NCBI GenBank assembly: GCA_016874095.1
Contig: VGVH01000008.1
Location: 1 to 64,000, forward strand
DNA: 64,000 bases
Direction: 5' to 3'
From: Gammaproteobacteria bacterium
GTDB lineage: Bacteria > Pseudomonadota > Gammaproteobacteria > Steroidobacterales > GCA-2729495
Below are positions 25,206 to 34,778 of this stretch, piece after piece (position 1 is the first letter of the stretch; each line of letters starts with the position of its first letter). The position numbers were made by a program, and so were the translations under genes. The notes under the pieces are model-generated. The model saw only the letters and a program-made list of their open reading frames with translations. It ran no database searches and was not told the origin of the DNA.

Positions 25206-26056
25206 CAGACGGCAAGACGCCATGCATCGCCGTCGCGAACGATCCTGCCCGCCGACGGCGTGGCGAAGTGCGAGCCGATCACCAGCACCGCTGTGCCGCT
25301 GTAGCGCTCGATGAAGGCGCGGCGTGTGGCGAGCGCCTGCGCGCGGTCGAAGTCGAACGGGTTCGACCAGTGCGGGAAAGCGAGCTGGCAGGGGTGGTGC
25401 ATGAGATCGCCCGTGACGATTGCCTGCTCGCCGCCGGACGATATGCGCACGCTCACGTGCCCGGGCGAATGCCCGGGTGTCGATTCGAGCCAGACTTCGT
25501 CGGTGAAGCGGAAGCCTGGATCGACCAGATCCGCCAGACCGGCATCGATCACCGGCCGGACGGAGTCGCCCGAGTAGTCGCCCAGCGCTGTCACCGGCGC
25601 CTTGTCGAGCCACTCCCAGTCGCGGGCGGAGAAAATGTAGCGTGCATTGGGAAACGTGGGCACCCAGCGGCCGTCGACCAGCATCGTGTTCCAGCCGACA
25701 TGGTCGGGGTGCAGGTGCGTGCAGACGACGTAGTCGACCGATTCGCGGGGAAATCCCGCCGCCGCCAGTTCCTCGAGGAACCGGCCCTGGCGGCGGTTCC
25801 ATTGTGGCACGATGCGCGGCTTGTCGTTGCCGAGACAGGTATCGATGACGATGCGCCTCCCCTCCGACAGCACCAGCAGGGAGTGGATGCTGGAGATCAG
25901 GTTGCCGCTGTCATCGACGAAGTGCGGCCGCAGCCAGCCGATCGGCAGCACGGCCGCAGGTTTCGCCTCGGGCACCAGCGCGGGAGCTCCCATGCTGGTG
26001 TCCTCGATTTCGATAACCCGCGTGATGGAGACCTTGCCGACCTGCCAGCGTTGCAT
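25205..26056 (-). CDS. metallo-beta-lactamase-fold hydrolase
   Basis: The 283-residue protein has the zinc-binding motif T-H114-L-H116-P-D118-H119-V-G, a later G-D-L-M-H-H and G-S-H-F-A-T near the end, all in the order expected for MBL-fold lactonases and esterases. There is no leader, so it should be cytoplasmic. ATG 26056 starts M-Q-R-W-Q-V-G-K-V-S-I-T-R-V; a longer frame to 26110 enters the bioF control region. It is the first gene of the minus-strand envelope operon. Quorum-lactone hydrolysis is one possibility among several; the sequence does not decide. Confidence 0.88.
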   Translation of the reverse strand: MQRWQVGKVSITRVIEIEDTSMGAPALVPEAKPAAVLPIGWLRPHFVDDSGNLISSIHSLLVLSEGRRIVIDTCLGNDKPRIVPQWNRRQGRFLEELAAAGFPRESVDYVVCTHLHPDHVGWNTMLVDGRWVPTFPNARYIFSARDWEWLDKAPVTALGDYSGDSVRPVIDAGLADLVDPGFRFTDEVWLESTPGHSPGHVSVRISSGGEQAIVTGDLMHHPCQLAFPHWSNPFDFDRAQALATRRAFIERYSGTAVLVIGSHFATPSAGRIVRDGDAWRLAV

Positions 26057-26145
26057 TATCGGAGCACCTGCGATGCGTCTGGGCGGCGCAAAGCATAGCC
26101 GATGCCCCATGCCATCGCGCCGGTCGCACCGGTAAACTCCGCGCA

Positions 26146-27312
26146 GTGGCTCGTTCTCCCTCCATCGCTGATCGACTGGCTGACATCCGCCGTCGCGATC
26201 TCCGCCGTCGCCGGCGCGTCGTCGGATCGCCCCAGGGCAGGGAGATCGACATCGACGGGCGCCGCTTGCTCAACTTCTGCAGCAACGACTACCTCGGCCT
26301 TGCCGGCGACCCGCGCGTGGCGGCCAGCATGCGCCGCGGTGCCGAGCGCTGGGGTGCGGGCGCCGGCGCTTCGCATCTCATTTGCGGGCATACCGCAGCC
26401 CACCAGGAACTCGAGGAAGCGCTGGCTGTATTCACCGGCAGGCCGCGCGCGCTGCTCTTCGGCAGCGGCTATGCGGCGAACATGGGCACGATCGGCGCGC
26501 TGGTCGGGCCAGGCGACCGGGTCATCGAGGACCGGCTGAACCATGCCTCGCTCCTCGACGGCGGCTGGTTGTCGCGGGCGGCGTTCAGCCGCTACCGCCA
26601 CGGCGACATGGATGAGCTGGCTTGTGAGCTCGATGCCGCCGCGGACCAGCGCGCGCTGGTGGTGACCGACGGGGTCTTCAGCATGGATGGCGACTGCTGT
26701 CTGCTGCCCGAGCTGATCTCGATCACCCGCGCGCGGGATGCGTGGCTGCTGGTGGACGAAGCCCACTCGCTCGGCGTGCTCGGGCCTGGCGGTCGAGGCC
26801 TGGTTGCGGGTAACGGCCACGGCCCGGAAGAGGTGCTCGCGCTCGTCGGTACGCTCGGCAAGGCGTTCGGCACGGCGGGTGCCTTCGTCGCGGGCAGCGA
26901 GGAACTGATCGAACTGCTGGTCCAGCGCGCGCGCCACTACATCTACACGACCGCCATGCCCTCGGCCCTCGCCGCGGCCACGCTCACCGCCCTGGCAATC
27001 GCGGAAGCCGAGGAATGGCGGCGCGACCGTCTGCGCGAGCTCGTCGAGCGGTTCCGTGCGGGAGCGGCCTCGCTGGCGCTGCCGCTGGCGACATCGGCGA
27101 CGCCGATTCAGCCGGTGGTCGTCGGCGAGCCGGCGCGGGCCCTGGCCATGAGCGCCGCGCTGGAAGCCGCGGGCGTGCTGGTGACGGCGATCCGGCCGCC
27201 CACCGTGCCGGCCGGCACTGCGCGGCTGCGCATCACGTTCACCGCCAACCACGAACCAGCCGACGTCGACCGCCTGCTCGACGCGCTGTCCGCATGCGCC
27301 AGTACTTCGTGA
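26146..27312 (+). CDS. bioF: 8-amino-7-oxononanoate synthase
   Basis: The 388-residue protein is an alpha-oxoamine synthase that condenses pimeloyl-ACP/CoA with L-alanine in biotin synthesis. Visible marks: N-F-C-S-N-D-Y-L-G-L near residue 43-52, D-E-A-H-S-L-G (204-210) and the PLP lysine K239 in G-T-L-G-K-A-F-G-T-A-G. GTG 26146 is the start. The gene overlaps bioD by 19 bases and opens the bioF-bioD-bioA operon. An 89-bp gap to the divergent hydrolase gene should hold the promoter. bioB, bioC and bioH are not in the window. Confidence 0.95.
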   Translation: MARSPSIADRLADIRRRDLRRRRRVVGSPQGREIDIDGRRLLNFCSNDYLGLAGDPRVAASMRRGAERWGAGAGASHLICGHTAAHQELEEALAVFTGRPRALLFGSGYAANMGTIGALVGPGDRVIEDRLNHASLLDGGWLSRAAFSRYRHGDMDELACELDAAADQRALVVTDGVFSMDGDCCLLPELISITRARDAWLLVDEAHSLGVLGPGGRGLVAGNGHGPEEVLALVGTLGKAFGTAGAFVAGSEELIELLVQRARHYIYTTAMPSALAAATLTALAIAEAEEWRRDRLRELVERFRAGAASLALPLATSATPIQPVVVGEPARALAMSAALEAAGVLVTAIRPPTVPAGTARLRITFTANHEPADVDRLLDALSACASTS

Positions 27313-27989
27313 CCGGCACGGACACCGGCGTCGGCAAGACGCTGGTGACTGCCGCGCTGCTGGCCGCGGCGCACCATCGCGGCCTGCGCACGCTCGCGCT
27401 GAAGCCGGTTGCCGCCGGCTGCGAGATCCGCGGCGGCGAGTGGATGAACGACGATGCGCGCCTGTTGCGCGAGCGGGCGACGACTGCGCTCGACTACGCA
27501 GCGGTCAACCCGGTCGCGCTCCGGCTGGCGATGGCGCCGCACCTTGCCGCCCGGGCAGAGGGGCGCGAGCTCGCCGTTGCGCCGCTCGCCGCGCACTGCC
27601 GCGAGGTGGCCCGGCATGCGCATGACCTGTTGCTCGCCGAGGGCGCGGGCGGCTGGCTGGTGCCGCTCAACGAACGCGAGACCATGGCCGATCTCGCGGC
27701 AGCGCTCGGCTGGCCCGTCGTGCTGGTGGTCGGCATGCGTCTCGGTTGCCTGAACCATGCGTTGTTGACCGCCGGGACGATACGCGCGGCGGGCCTGCGG
27801 CTCGCCGGATGGGTGGCGAACTGCATCGATCCCGACATGGCGGCGCGAGACGGCAACATCGCCGCCCTGCGGGAGCGCTTGCCGGCGCCGCTGCTAGGGA
27901 TCGTCCCGCACCTCCCGCCGGCAGGCGCCGTCGAGGCGGCAGCCGGCGCGCTCGACATTGCAGCACTGGTCGATCCCCGCCATGCTTGA
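27294..27989 (+). CDS. bioD: dethiobiotin synthetase
   Basis: The 231-residue protein starts M-R-Q-Y-F-V-T-G-T-D-T-G-V-G-K-T, with the P-loop at residues 8-16. L-K-P-V-A-A-G (residues 36-42) and a Mg-binding E-G-A-G-G-W-L-V-P-L segment follow. It closes the ureido ring of dethiobiotin from diaminopelargonate, CO2 and ATP. The gene overlaps bioF by 19 bases and bioA by 8, so translation of the three is likely coupled. Length is normal for the family. Confidence 0.95.
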   Translation: MRQYFVTGTDTGVGKTLVTAALLAAAHHRGLRTLALKPVAAGCEIRGGEWMNDDARLLRERATTALDYAAVNPVALRLAMAPHLAARAEGRELAVAPLAAHCREVARHAHDLLLAEGAGGWLVPLNERETMADLAAALGWPVVLVVGMRLGCLNHALLTAGTIRAAGLRLAGWVANCIDPDMAARDGNIAALRERLPAPLLGIVPHLPPAGAVEAAAGALDIAALVDPRHA

Positions 27990-29247
27990 ATTCGATCGGA
28001 CGCATCTTTGGCATCCGTACACGTCGATGACGGACCCGCTGCCGGCCTACGCGGTCGCATCGGCGCAGGGTTGCCGCATTCGCCTCAGCGACGGCCGCGA
28101 ACTGGTCGACGGGATGTCGTCCTGGTGGTGTGCCATCCATGGCTACAACGTGCCCGCCCTGAACGAGGCGGCTGCCGCACAACTCGGGCGCATGGCGCAC
28201 GTGATGTTCGGCGGCCTGACACATGCGCCGGCGGTCGAGCTGGCGCGGCGCCTCATCGGACTCGTGCCGCAGGGTCTCGATCGCGTATTTTTCTGCGACT
28301 CCGGATCGGTATCGGTCGAGGTCGCCATCAAGATGGCGCTGCAGTTCTGGTCGGCCCAGGGCCGGCCGGAGCGCACGCGGCTACTCAGCATTCGCGGCGG
28401 TTATCACGGCGATACCTTCGGCGCCATGTCGGTCTGCGACCCGGTGAACGGCATGCACGAGCGGTTCACCGCCGTCCTGCCGCGGCATCTGTTCGCCGAC
28501 CGACCGAAAAGTCGCTACGGCGAGCCGCTGGCTGCGCGCGACATCGAGTCGTTTGCGCGGCTCATCCGCGCGCATGAAGGCGAACTCGCGGCGGTGATCC
28601 TCGAGCCGATCGTGCAGGGCGCCGGCGGCATGTGGTTCTACTCGGCCGACTACCTGCGCGAGGTGGCGGCGCTCTGCCGCCGGCACGACGTGCTCCTGAT
28701 CGCGGACGAGATCGCCACGGGCTTCGGTCGCACCGGCCGGCTGTTCGCCTGCGAGCACGCGGGCATCACCCCCGACATCCTCTGCCTCGGCAAGGCACTC
28801 ACCGGCGGCTACCTGTCGCTGGCGGCCACGCTGGCGACCGAGCGCGTCGCGCGTGGTGTGTCCGCGGATGGCGGCGTGCTGATGCACGGGCCGACCTTCA
28901 TGGCGAATCCGCTGGCCTGCGCGGTCGCCGCACGCAGCATCGACCTCCTGATCACATCGCCCTGGCAGGAGCGGGTCGCCGCGATCGAGGCGCGGCTGCG
29001 CGCAGGGCTCGCGCCCCTCGCGCCGCATCCCGACGTCGCCGACGTCCGCGTGCTGGGCGCGATCGGTGTCGTGGAAACGCGCGAGCCCGTTCGCGTGGCC
29101 GAGCTGCAGCGGCGTTTCGTGGACCGCGGAGTCTGGATCAGGCCCTTCGGGCGGCTGGTGTACCTGATGCCGCCGTACGTCATCTGCGCCAGCGAACTCG
29201 ATCAGCTGACCGGCGCGATGGTCGAGGTGCTGTCAGAAACCAGGTAG
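27982..29247 (+). CDS. bioA: adenosylmethionine-8-amino-7-oxononanoate aminotransferase
   Basis: The 421-residue class III aminotransferase begins M-L-E-F-D-R-T-H-L-W-H-P-Y-T-S-M, a strong BioA marker. It has D-G-M-S-S-W-W-C, D-E-I-A-T-G-F-G-R-T-G and the PLP lysine K271 in L-G-K-A-L-T-G-G-Y. It transfers the amino group of S-adenosylmethionine to 8-amino-7-oxononanoate. ATG 27982 overlaps the bioD end by 8 bases. The stop codon TAG (29245-29247) is part of the REP element that follows, so the element forms the gene's last bases. Confidence 0.95.
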   Translation: MLEFDRTHLWHPYTSMTDPLPAYAVASAQGCRIRLSDGRELVDGMSSWWCAIHGYNVPALNEAAAAQLGRMAHVMFGGLTHAPAVELARRLIGLVPQGLDRVFFCDSGSVSVEVAIKMALQFWSAQGRPERTRLLSIRGGYHGDTFGAMSVCDPVNGMHERFTAVLPRHLFADRPKSRYGEPLAARDIESFARLIRAHEGELAAVILEPIVQGAGGMWFYSADYLREVAALCRRHDVLLIADEIATGFGRTGRLFACEHAGITPDILCLGKALTGGYLSLAATLATERVARGVSADGGVLMHGPTFMANPLACAVAARSIDLLITSPWQERVAAIEARLRAGLAPLAPHPDVADVRVLGAIGVVETREPVRVAELQRRFVDRGVWIRPFGRLVYLMPPYVICASELDQLTGAMVEVLSETR

Positions 29248-29315
29248 GAGCGGCGCAAGCCGCGACCCAATCGCCAGCCGCGACGTGAAAAAATCCGTCG
29301 CGGCTTGCGCCGCTC

Positions 29316-29319
<4 letters not shown>
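29244..29319. repeat. REP pair (REPIN-like) between convergent genes, shared stop codons
   Basis: Two exactly complementary 23-bp arms, 29244-29266 (GTAGGAGCGGCGCAAGCCGC plus GAC) and 29297-29319, flank a 30-bp spacer. Each arm also folds on itself (GCGGC-GCAA-GCCGC). The arms match the GTAGGAGCGGC-type REP sequences known from Xanthomonadales and Pseudomonas. The TAG at the outer end of each arm is the stop codon of bioA on one side and of the MacB-like gene on the other. The long stem probably also ends transcription from both directions. No RAYT transposase gene is in the window. Confidence 0.92.
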
Positions 29320-30510
<1,191 letters not shown>

Positions 30511-30524
<14 letters not shown>

Positions 30525-31797
30525 CGCTGCCTCCCTGGCGCTGCTGCGGATTGCGGCCACTGCCTTGCCGGCCGCCACCACCCGGCATGGTGCTGAACCG
30601 GCGCATCATTTCGCCCTGTCGCGCCTGCAGGTTGAGCATGCCGGCACTCGGCAGCAGGATCACGGTGTCGCCTGGCGCCAGGCCCGCCTGCACCTCGTTG
30701 AAGGCGAGGTCCGTGAGTCCCGTGTCGACGAGGACGGCCACCGGCTTGCCGTCTCGTTCGACGAAGGTCCAGTAGCGGCCACCGTACAGGTAGCCGCCTT
30801 CCTGCCGGACTTCCATGCCCGACTCGAGTCCGTCGCCCAGCTGCTCGCGCACCTTGGCCTCATCGAGGCCGACGGCGCCGGCGGATATGGCGATCTCGGC
30901 GGCAGTACGCAGCGCGACGGTCGGCACCGCGACGACATCCGCGCGCTCCGCAACCCGGACCTCCACGTCGGCGTTCATTCCCGGACGCAGCAGCCCCTGC
31001 GGATTCGGCAGCCGGATCAGCACGGCGAACGTCGTGACGTTCTGTTCCTCTGTCGCCTGAGGTTCGACCTTGTGGACGGTGCCGGGGAACGGCTGGTTCG
31101 GAAATGCGGTAACCCGCACGACGACCGGCTTGCCGGGTTCGATCTTGCCGACGTCGGTTTCGTCCACCAGTGCGCGAACCTGCACGGTCGAGAGGTCGGC
31201 CATCTTCATCAAGGCGTTGCCGCCGCCGAAGTCCGCCATCGGCGAGGAGATCACCTGGCCGGTCTCCACCAGCTTCTCGATCACCGTGCCCGTGATCGGC
31301 GCACGCACGTCGGTATCGTCGAGCATGATGCGCGCGTTCTCGACCGCGACCTGGGCACGCACCACGTCCGCCTTGGCGTTGGCGTAGTCGAGCTGGCTCT
31401 TCTCGTAGTCGACCTCGTTGATCGTCCGTGACTCGAACAGGCGCTGCGCCCGCTCGTTCTGCGCCTTGGCGATGGAGCGGCGCGCCGTGGCCGCTTCGAG
31501 CTCCGCGGCGCTCTGGGCCAGCAGGTTCTTCGGCGAGCGCTTGTCGATCTGCACCAGCAGGGTGCCGGCCTTGACGAGATCCCCGGTCTGAACCGCGGCG
31601 GTGAGCACCTCGCCCGAGGCTTTCGACTTGATTTCCACGGTCGTCAGCGGTTCCACGGTGCCGGCGGCGTCGACCGAGACGACGATGTCGCGGCGGTCGA
31701 CCACCGCCGTTTCGTACTCGGGGCCTTTGCTGTCGCCGCCGCCGCAGGCGGCGAGGAACAGGGCGAGGATCGCAGGGGACAGCGTGGTGTTCTTCAT
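30511..31797 (-). CDS. MacA/HlyD-type periplasmic adaptor lipoprotein
   Basis: A 428-residue membrane-fusion protein. It has a lipoprotein-like leader (A-L-F-L-A-A-C-G-G-G), the lipoyl halves (G-T-V-E-P-L-T-T-V-E-I-K-S-K-A-S-G-E-V and D-V-R-A-P-I-T-G-T-V-I), an intervening alpha-hairpin rich in Ala, Gln and Glu, and beta-barrel strands. The C-terminus is a low-complexity Gly/Gln/Arg tail. It links the inner-membrane pump to an outer-membrane channel, not encoded here. ATG 31797 is 2 bases from the ATPase stop; the longer frame upstream is antisense noise over the ATPase gene. Confidence 0.9.
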
Positions 31798-31798
31798 G

Positions 31799-32497
31799 TC
31801 AGGGATTCGCACGGTCGGATTCGATTTTGCCATCACGGATGCGGATGATGCGCCGGGCGCGGTGCGCCACTTCCTCGTCGTGGGTGACCAGCAGCAGCGT
31901 ATTGCCGGCGGCGTGCAGCGCATCGAAGGTGGAGAGGATTTCGCCCGCTGTGGTCGTGTCCAGGTTACCCGTCGGTTCGTCGGCGAGCAGCAGGCTCGGC
32001 CGGTTGACCAGCGCCCGCGCGATCGCGACGCGCTGGCGTTGTCCGCCCGACAGCTCCGAGGGCCGGTGGTGCATGCGGTCGCCGAGACCGACGTCGCGGA
32101 GCGCGGTACGGGCACGCTCGAGCCGCTCGCGCCGCTTCACGCCCGCGTAGATGAGCGGCATCTCGACGTTGTGCAGCGCATTCGCGCTCTGCAGCAGGTT
32201 GAAGGTCTGGAACACGAAACCGATCTCCCGGTTGCGTACCGTGGCGAGCTCGCCGTCCTTCATGGCCGACACCAGTCGGCCGTTCAGCCGGTACTCGCCG
32301 CCATCGGGCGTGTCGAGGCAGCCGATCAGGTTCATCAGCGTCGACTTGCCCGAACCCGACGGCCCCATGATCGCCGCGTATTCGCCGCGGCGCACCTCCA
32401 GATCGACTCCATTCAGGGCGGCGATCACGGCATCACCCATGGGATAGCTGCGGCGCAGGCCGCGGATGGCGATGACGGGGGGTTCTGCCGTGTTCAT
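31799..32497 (-). CDS. ABC transporter ATP-binding protein (MacB/LolD type)
   Basis: A 232-residue ATPase with Walker A G45-P-S-G-S-G-K-S-T, signature [15 protein letters not shown], Walker [13 protein letters not shown] and a late H-loop T-H-D-E-E-V-A. The [10 protein letters not shown] form is typical of the LolD/MacB/FtsE branch, which drives mechanotransmission and not import. It is the first gene of the three-gene exporter operon. The 83 bases upstream hold an AT-richer patch (aacaaattgttac on the coding strand) that may include the promoter. Confidence 0.94.
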   Translation of the reverse strand: MNTAEPPVIAIRGLRRSYPMGDAVIAALNGVDLEVRRGEYAAIMGPSGSGKSTLMNLIGCLDTPDGGEYRLNGRLVSAMKDGELATVRNREIGFVFQTFNLLQSANALHNVEMPLIYAGVKRRERLERARTALRDVGLGDRMHHRPSELSGGQRQRVAIARALVNRPSLLLADEPTGNLDTTTAGEILSTFDALHAAGNTLLLVTHDEEVAHRARRIIRIRDGKIESDRANP

Positions 32498-32580
32498 CTG
32501 GCGCAGGGGCTACGCGGGCCAGGCTTCAAGGTGCCATGTCCCGTCGGAAACCGCTGTAACAATTTGTTTCCTTGGGACCT

Positions 32581-34041
32581 TCAGCCCCGCCGCCAGCGGT
32601 GCCACTGCCCGGCGAGCCGCAGCAGCGCAGCGGGCAGATGGGCGCGCTGCCAGGCCCCGGCCGCGTATTTGTTCGCTTCCGCCAGCGTCGGGTAGCTGTG
32701 CACGGTGCCGAGCACCTTGCGCAGGCCGAGCCCGTGCCGCATGGCCAGCACCAGCTCGGCCATCGTTTCCGCGGCCTGCGGTCCCACGCTGGTGACGCCG
32801 AGGATGCGGTCGGAGCCGGGCGGCGTGAGCACCTTCACGAAACCTTCGGCAGCCCCGTCCGCAATGGCCCGGTCGAGCTCGTCGATGCCGAACCGGGTGA
32901 CTTCGACCCGTATGCCCTGCGCTGCGGCCTCGGCCTCGTTCAGCCCCACGCGGGCCACTTCGGGCTCGGTGTAGACCGCCCAGGGCAGCACGCGGTAGTC
33001 GACGCGGAAGCGCCGGAAGCTGCCGAAGAGGGCATTTGTGGCGGCGTACCAGGCCTGGTGCGCGGCCGCGTGGGTGAGCTGGTACGGGCCGGTCACGTCG
33101 CCGCAGGCGTAGATGTTCGGCTGCGACGTCCGCAGGTACTCATCGGTGGCGATCGTGCCGTCGGCGCGCAACGCGATACCCAGTTCCTCGAGGCCGAGCC
33201 CCGCAACCCGGGCCCGCCGTCCGGCGGCGACGAGCAGGCGGTCGTAGCCGATGTCGCGCTCGGCACCGGCGTGCGCCACGCGCAGGCTGCCGCCGCGACC
33301 ATCGGGCTCGATGCGCCGCGCCTGCGCCCCGGTCAGCACCTCGATGCCTTCCGCAGCGAAGCGCTGGGCAAGCAACGCTCCGACGTCCGCGTCCTCGCGC
33401 GGCAGCAGCCGCGCGCGCGACTGCAGCAGCGTGACGCGACTGCCCAGTCGCGCGAAAGCCTGGGCCATCTCGCAGCCGATGGGGCCGCCGCCCAGGATCG
33501 CCAGCCGCGGCGGCAGCGTGGCTAGCGACCAGACGCTGTCGGAGGTCAGTGCCTCGGCCGTGGCAAGCCCGGGTATGTCCGGCAGCGCCGGTTCTCCGCC
33601 TGACGCGATCACGATCGCCCGCGTCGTTATCCGCCGGTCGCCGACCGCGACTTCCCAGGGCGACAGGAGCCGCGCCTGGCCGCGCACGCATTCGACGCCC
33701 AGGCCCGTGTAGCGCTCGACGGAGTCGTGCGGCTCCACCTGCGCGATGACGCCCTGCACGCGGCGCATGACGGCTGCGAGGTCGGCCTCGACGCCGCCGG
33801 CGCGCAGGCCGAAGTCGCCGGCGCGACGGATGTCGTGCGCCACGCGCGCCGCGCGGATCAGCGCCTTGCTCGGCACGCAGCCGGTGTTGAGGCAGTCGCC
33901 GCCCATGCGGTGCTGCTCGACGAGCACGACGCGCGCCTTGGCGGCGGCCGCGATGTACGCCGTGACCAGGCCTGCCGAGCCGGCACCGATCACGACGAGA
34001 TTCGCGTCGTAGCGGCGCGGCTTGCGCAATCGCATGCTCAT
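32581..34041 (-). CDS. FAD-dependent pyridine nucleotide-disulfide oxidoreductase (MerA/Lpd-like)
   Basis: The 486-residue flavoprotein has the FAD motif G19-A-G-S-A-G and the redox disulfide in G-G-D-C50-L-N-T-G-C55-V-P-S-K. An NAD(P)-binding G-G-G-P-I-G follows, and the dimerisation domain ends H-S-Y-P-T-L-A-E. The last motif has tyrosine where dihydrolipoamide dehydrogenases have the catalytic second histidine (H-x-H-P-T), so it is unlikely to be the E3 subunit of a dehydrogenase complex. There is no N-terminal heavy-metal domain and no C-terminal Cys pair, so mercuric reductase activity is doubtful too. It overlaps the TVP38 gene (ATGA), a common partner for this subfamily. Confidence 0.88.
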   Translation of the reverse strand: MSMRLRKPRRYDANLVVIGAGSAGLVTAYIAAAAKARVVLVEQHRMGGDCLNTGCVPSKALIRAARVAHDIRRAGDFGLRAGGVEADLAAVMRRVQGVIAQVEPHDSVERYTGLGVECVRGQARLLSPWEVAVGDRRITTRAIVIASGGEPALPDIPGLATAEALTSDSVWSLATLPPRLAILGGGPIGCEMAQAFARLGSRVTLLQSRARLLPREDADVGALLAQRFAAEGIEVLTGAQARRIEPDGRGGSLRVAHAGAERDIGYDRLLVAAGRRARVAGLGLEELGIALRADGTIATDEYLRTSQPNIYACGDVTGPYQLTHAAAHQAWYAATNALFGSFRRFRVDYRVLPWAVYTEPEVARVGLNEAEAAAQGIRVEVTRFGIDELDRAIADGAAEGFVKVLTPPGSDRILGVTSVGPQAAETMAELVLAMRHGLGLRKVLGTVHSYPTLAEANKYAAGAWQRAHLPAALLRLAGQWHRWRRG

Positions 34042-34730
34042 GCGTCCGGGTGGCGGCGGCGATTGACCGCGGCCAGCGCCTTCTTCGCCACCAGCGGGAA
34101 GATGCCGAGCAGGGTCAGCGATCCCGCAACGCCCGGCGTGAGGATGTCCGAGGTGGAGCGGATCTCGGCGAGCTGCGTGCCGGCATTCACGAACACGACG
34201 GTGCCGGGCAGCATGCCGACCTGGCTGACCCAGGCGAAAGTCCTAAGCGGCAGCCGCGTGAGACCCATCACGAGGTTGATCACGAAGAACGGGAAGATCG
34301 GCACCAGGCGCAGGCCGAACAGGTAGAACGGGCCATCGGCCGCGAGGCCGTCGTTCACCCTGGCCACCGCAAGCGGAAAATTGCGCTCCACGACGTCCTG
34401 CAGGAGAAACCGCGCCAGCGCGCAGCCGAGCGTCGCACCGGCCGTGCTGGCGACGCTCGCCAGTGCCGAGCCCCACGCAACGCCGAAGAACGCGCCGGCC
34501 GCGAGCGTGAAGGTGAGCGCGGCGCCGGGGAAGTTGATGCCGGCCAGGACCGTGTAGGCGGCGACGAACGCCGCGCCGGCCGCCACCGGCCGCGCGTCGA
34601 CGAAGGCGCGCAGTCCATCGAACCCGGCGCGCAGCGCATCGAGGCTCAGGAAGCGCGCGGCATCCGCGTACCAGAGCACGGCGAGCACGACGGCGAGCAG
34701 CAGGGCGACGAGCAGGCGGATGCGGTTCAT
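34038..34730 (-). CDS. TVP38/TMEM64-family (VTT domain) membrane protein
   Basis: The 230-residue protein has about five hydrophobic segments and the VTT-domain marks: N-F-P-G-A-A-L-T-F-T-L-A-A-G-A-F-F-G near residue 67 and L-R-L-V-P-I-F-P-F-F-V-I-N-L further on. These proteins relate to DedA and probably move or sense lipids or small metabolites at the inner membrane. ATG 34730 gives the N-terminal hydrophobic helix right after M-N-R-I-R. The stop shares bases with the start of the oxidoreductase gene, so the two are coupled. Only 48 bases separate it from the divergent aldehyde dehydrogenase. Confidence 0.9.
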   Translation of the reverse strand: MNRIRLLVALLLAVVLAVLWYADAARFLSLDALRAGFDGLRAFVDARPVAAGAAFVAAYTVLAGINFPGAALTFTLAAGAFFGVAWGSALASVASTAGATLGCALARFLLQDVVERNFPLAVARVNDGLAADGPFYLFGLRLVPIFPFFVINLVMGLTRLPLRTFAWVSQVGMLPGTVVFVNAGTQLAEIRSTSDILTPGVAGSLTLLGIFPLVAKKALAAVNRRRHPDA

Positions 34731-34778
34731 GGGTGCGGGCACGATACAATGTCGCGGCGAACAGAGGAACCGCGAGTC

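Noticed and set aside
23991-25802. A single 603-codon open frame spanning the lipoprotein gene, the mini protein and part of the MBL gene
   Set aside because: Upstream of 24929 it is antisense-like, Arg/Pro-rich and overlaps genes with clear motifs; the lipobox start at 24929 and the coupled overlaps show separate genes.
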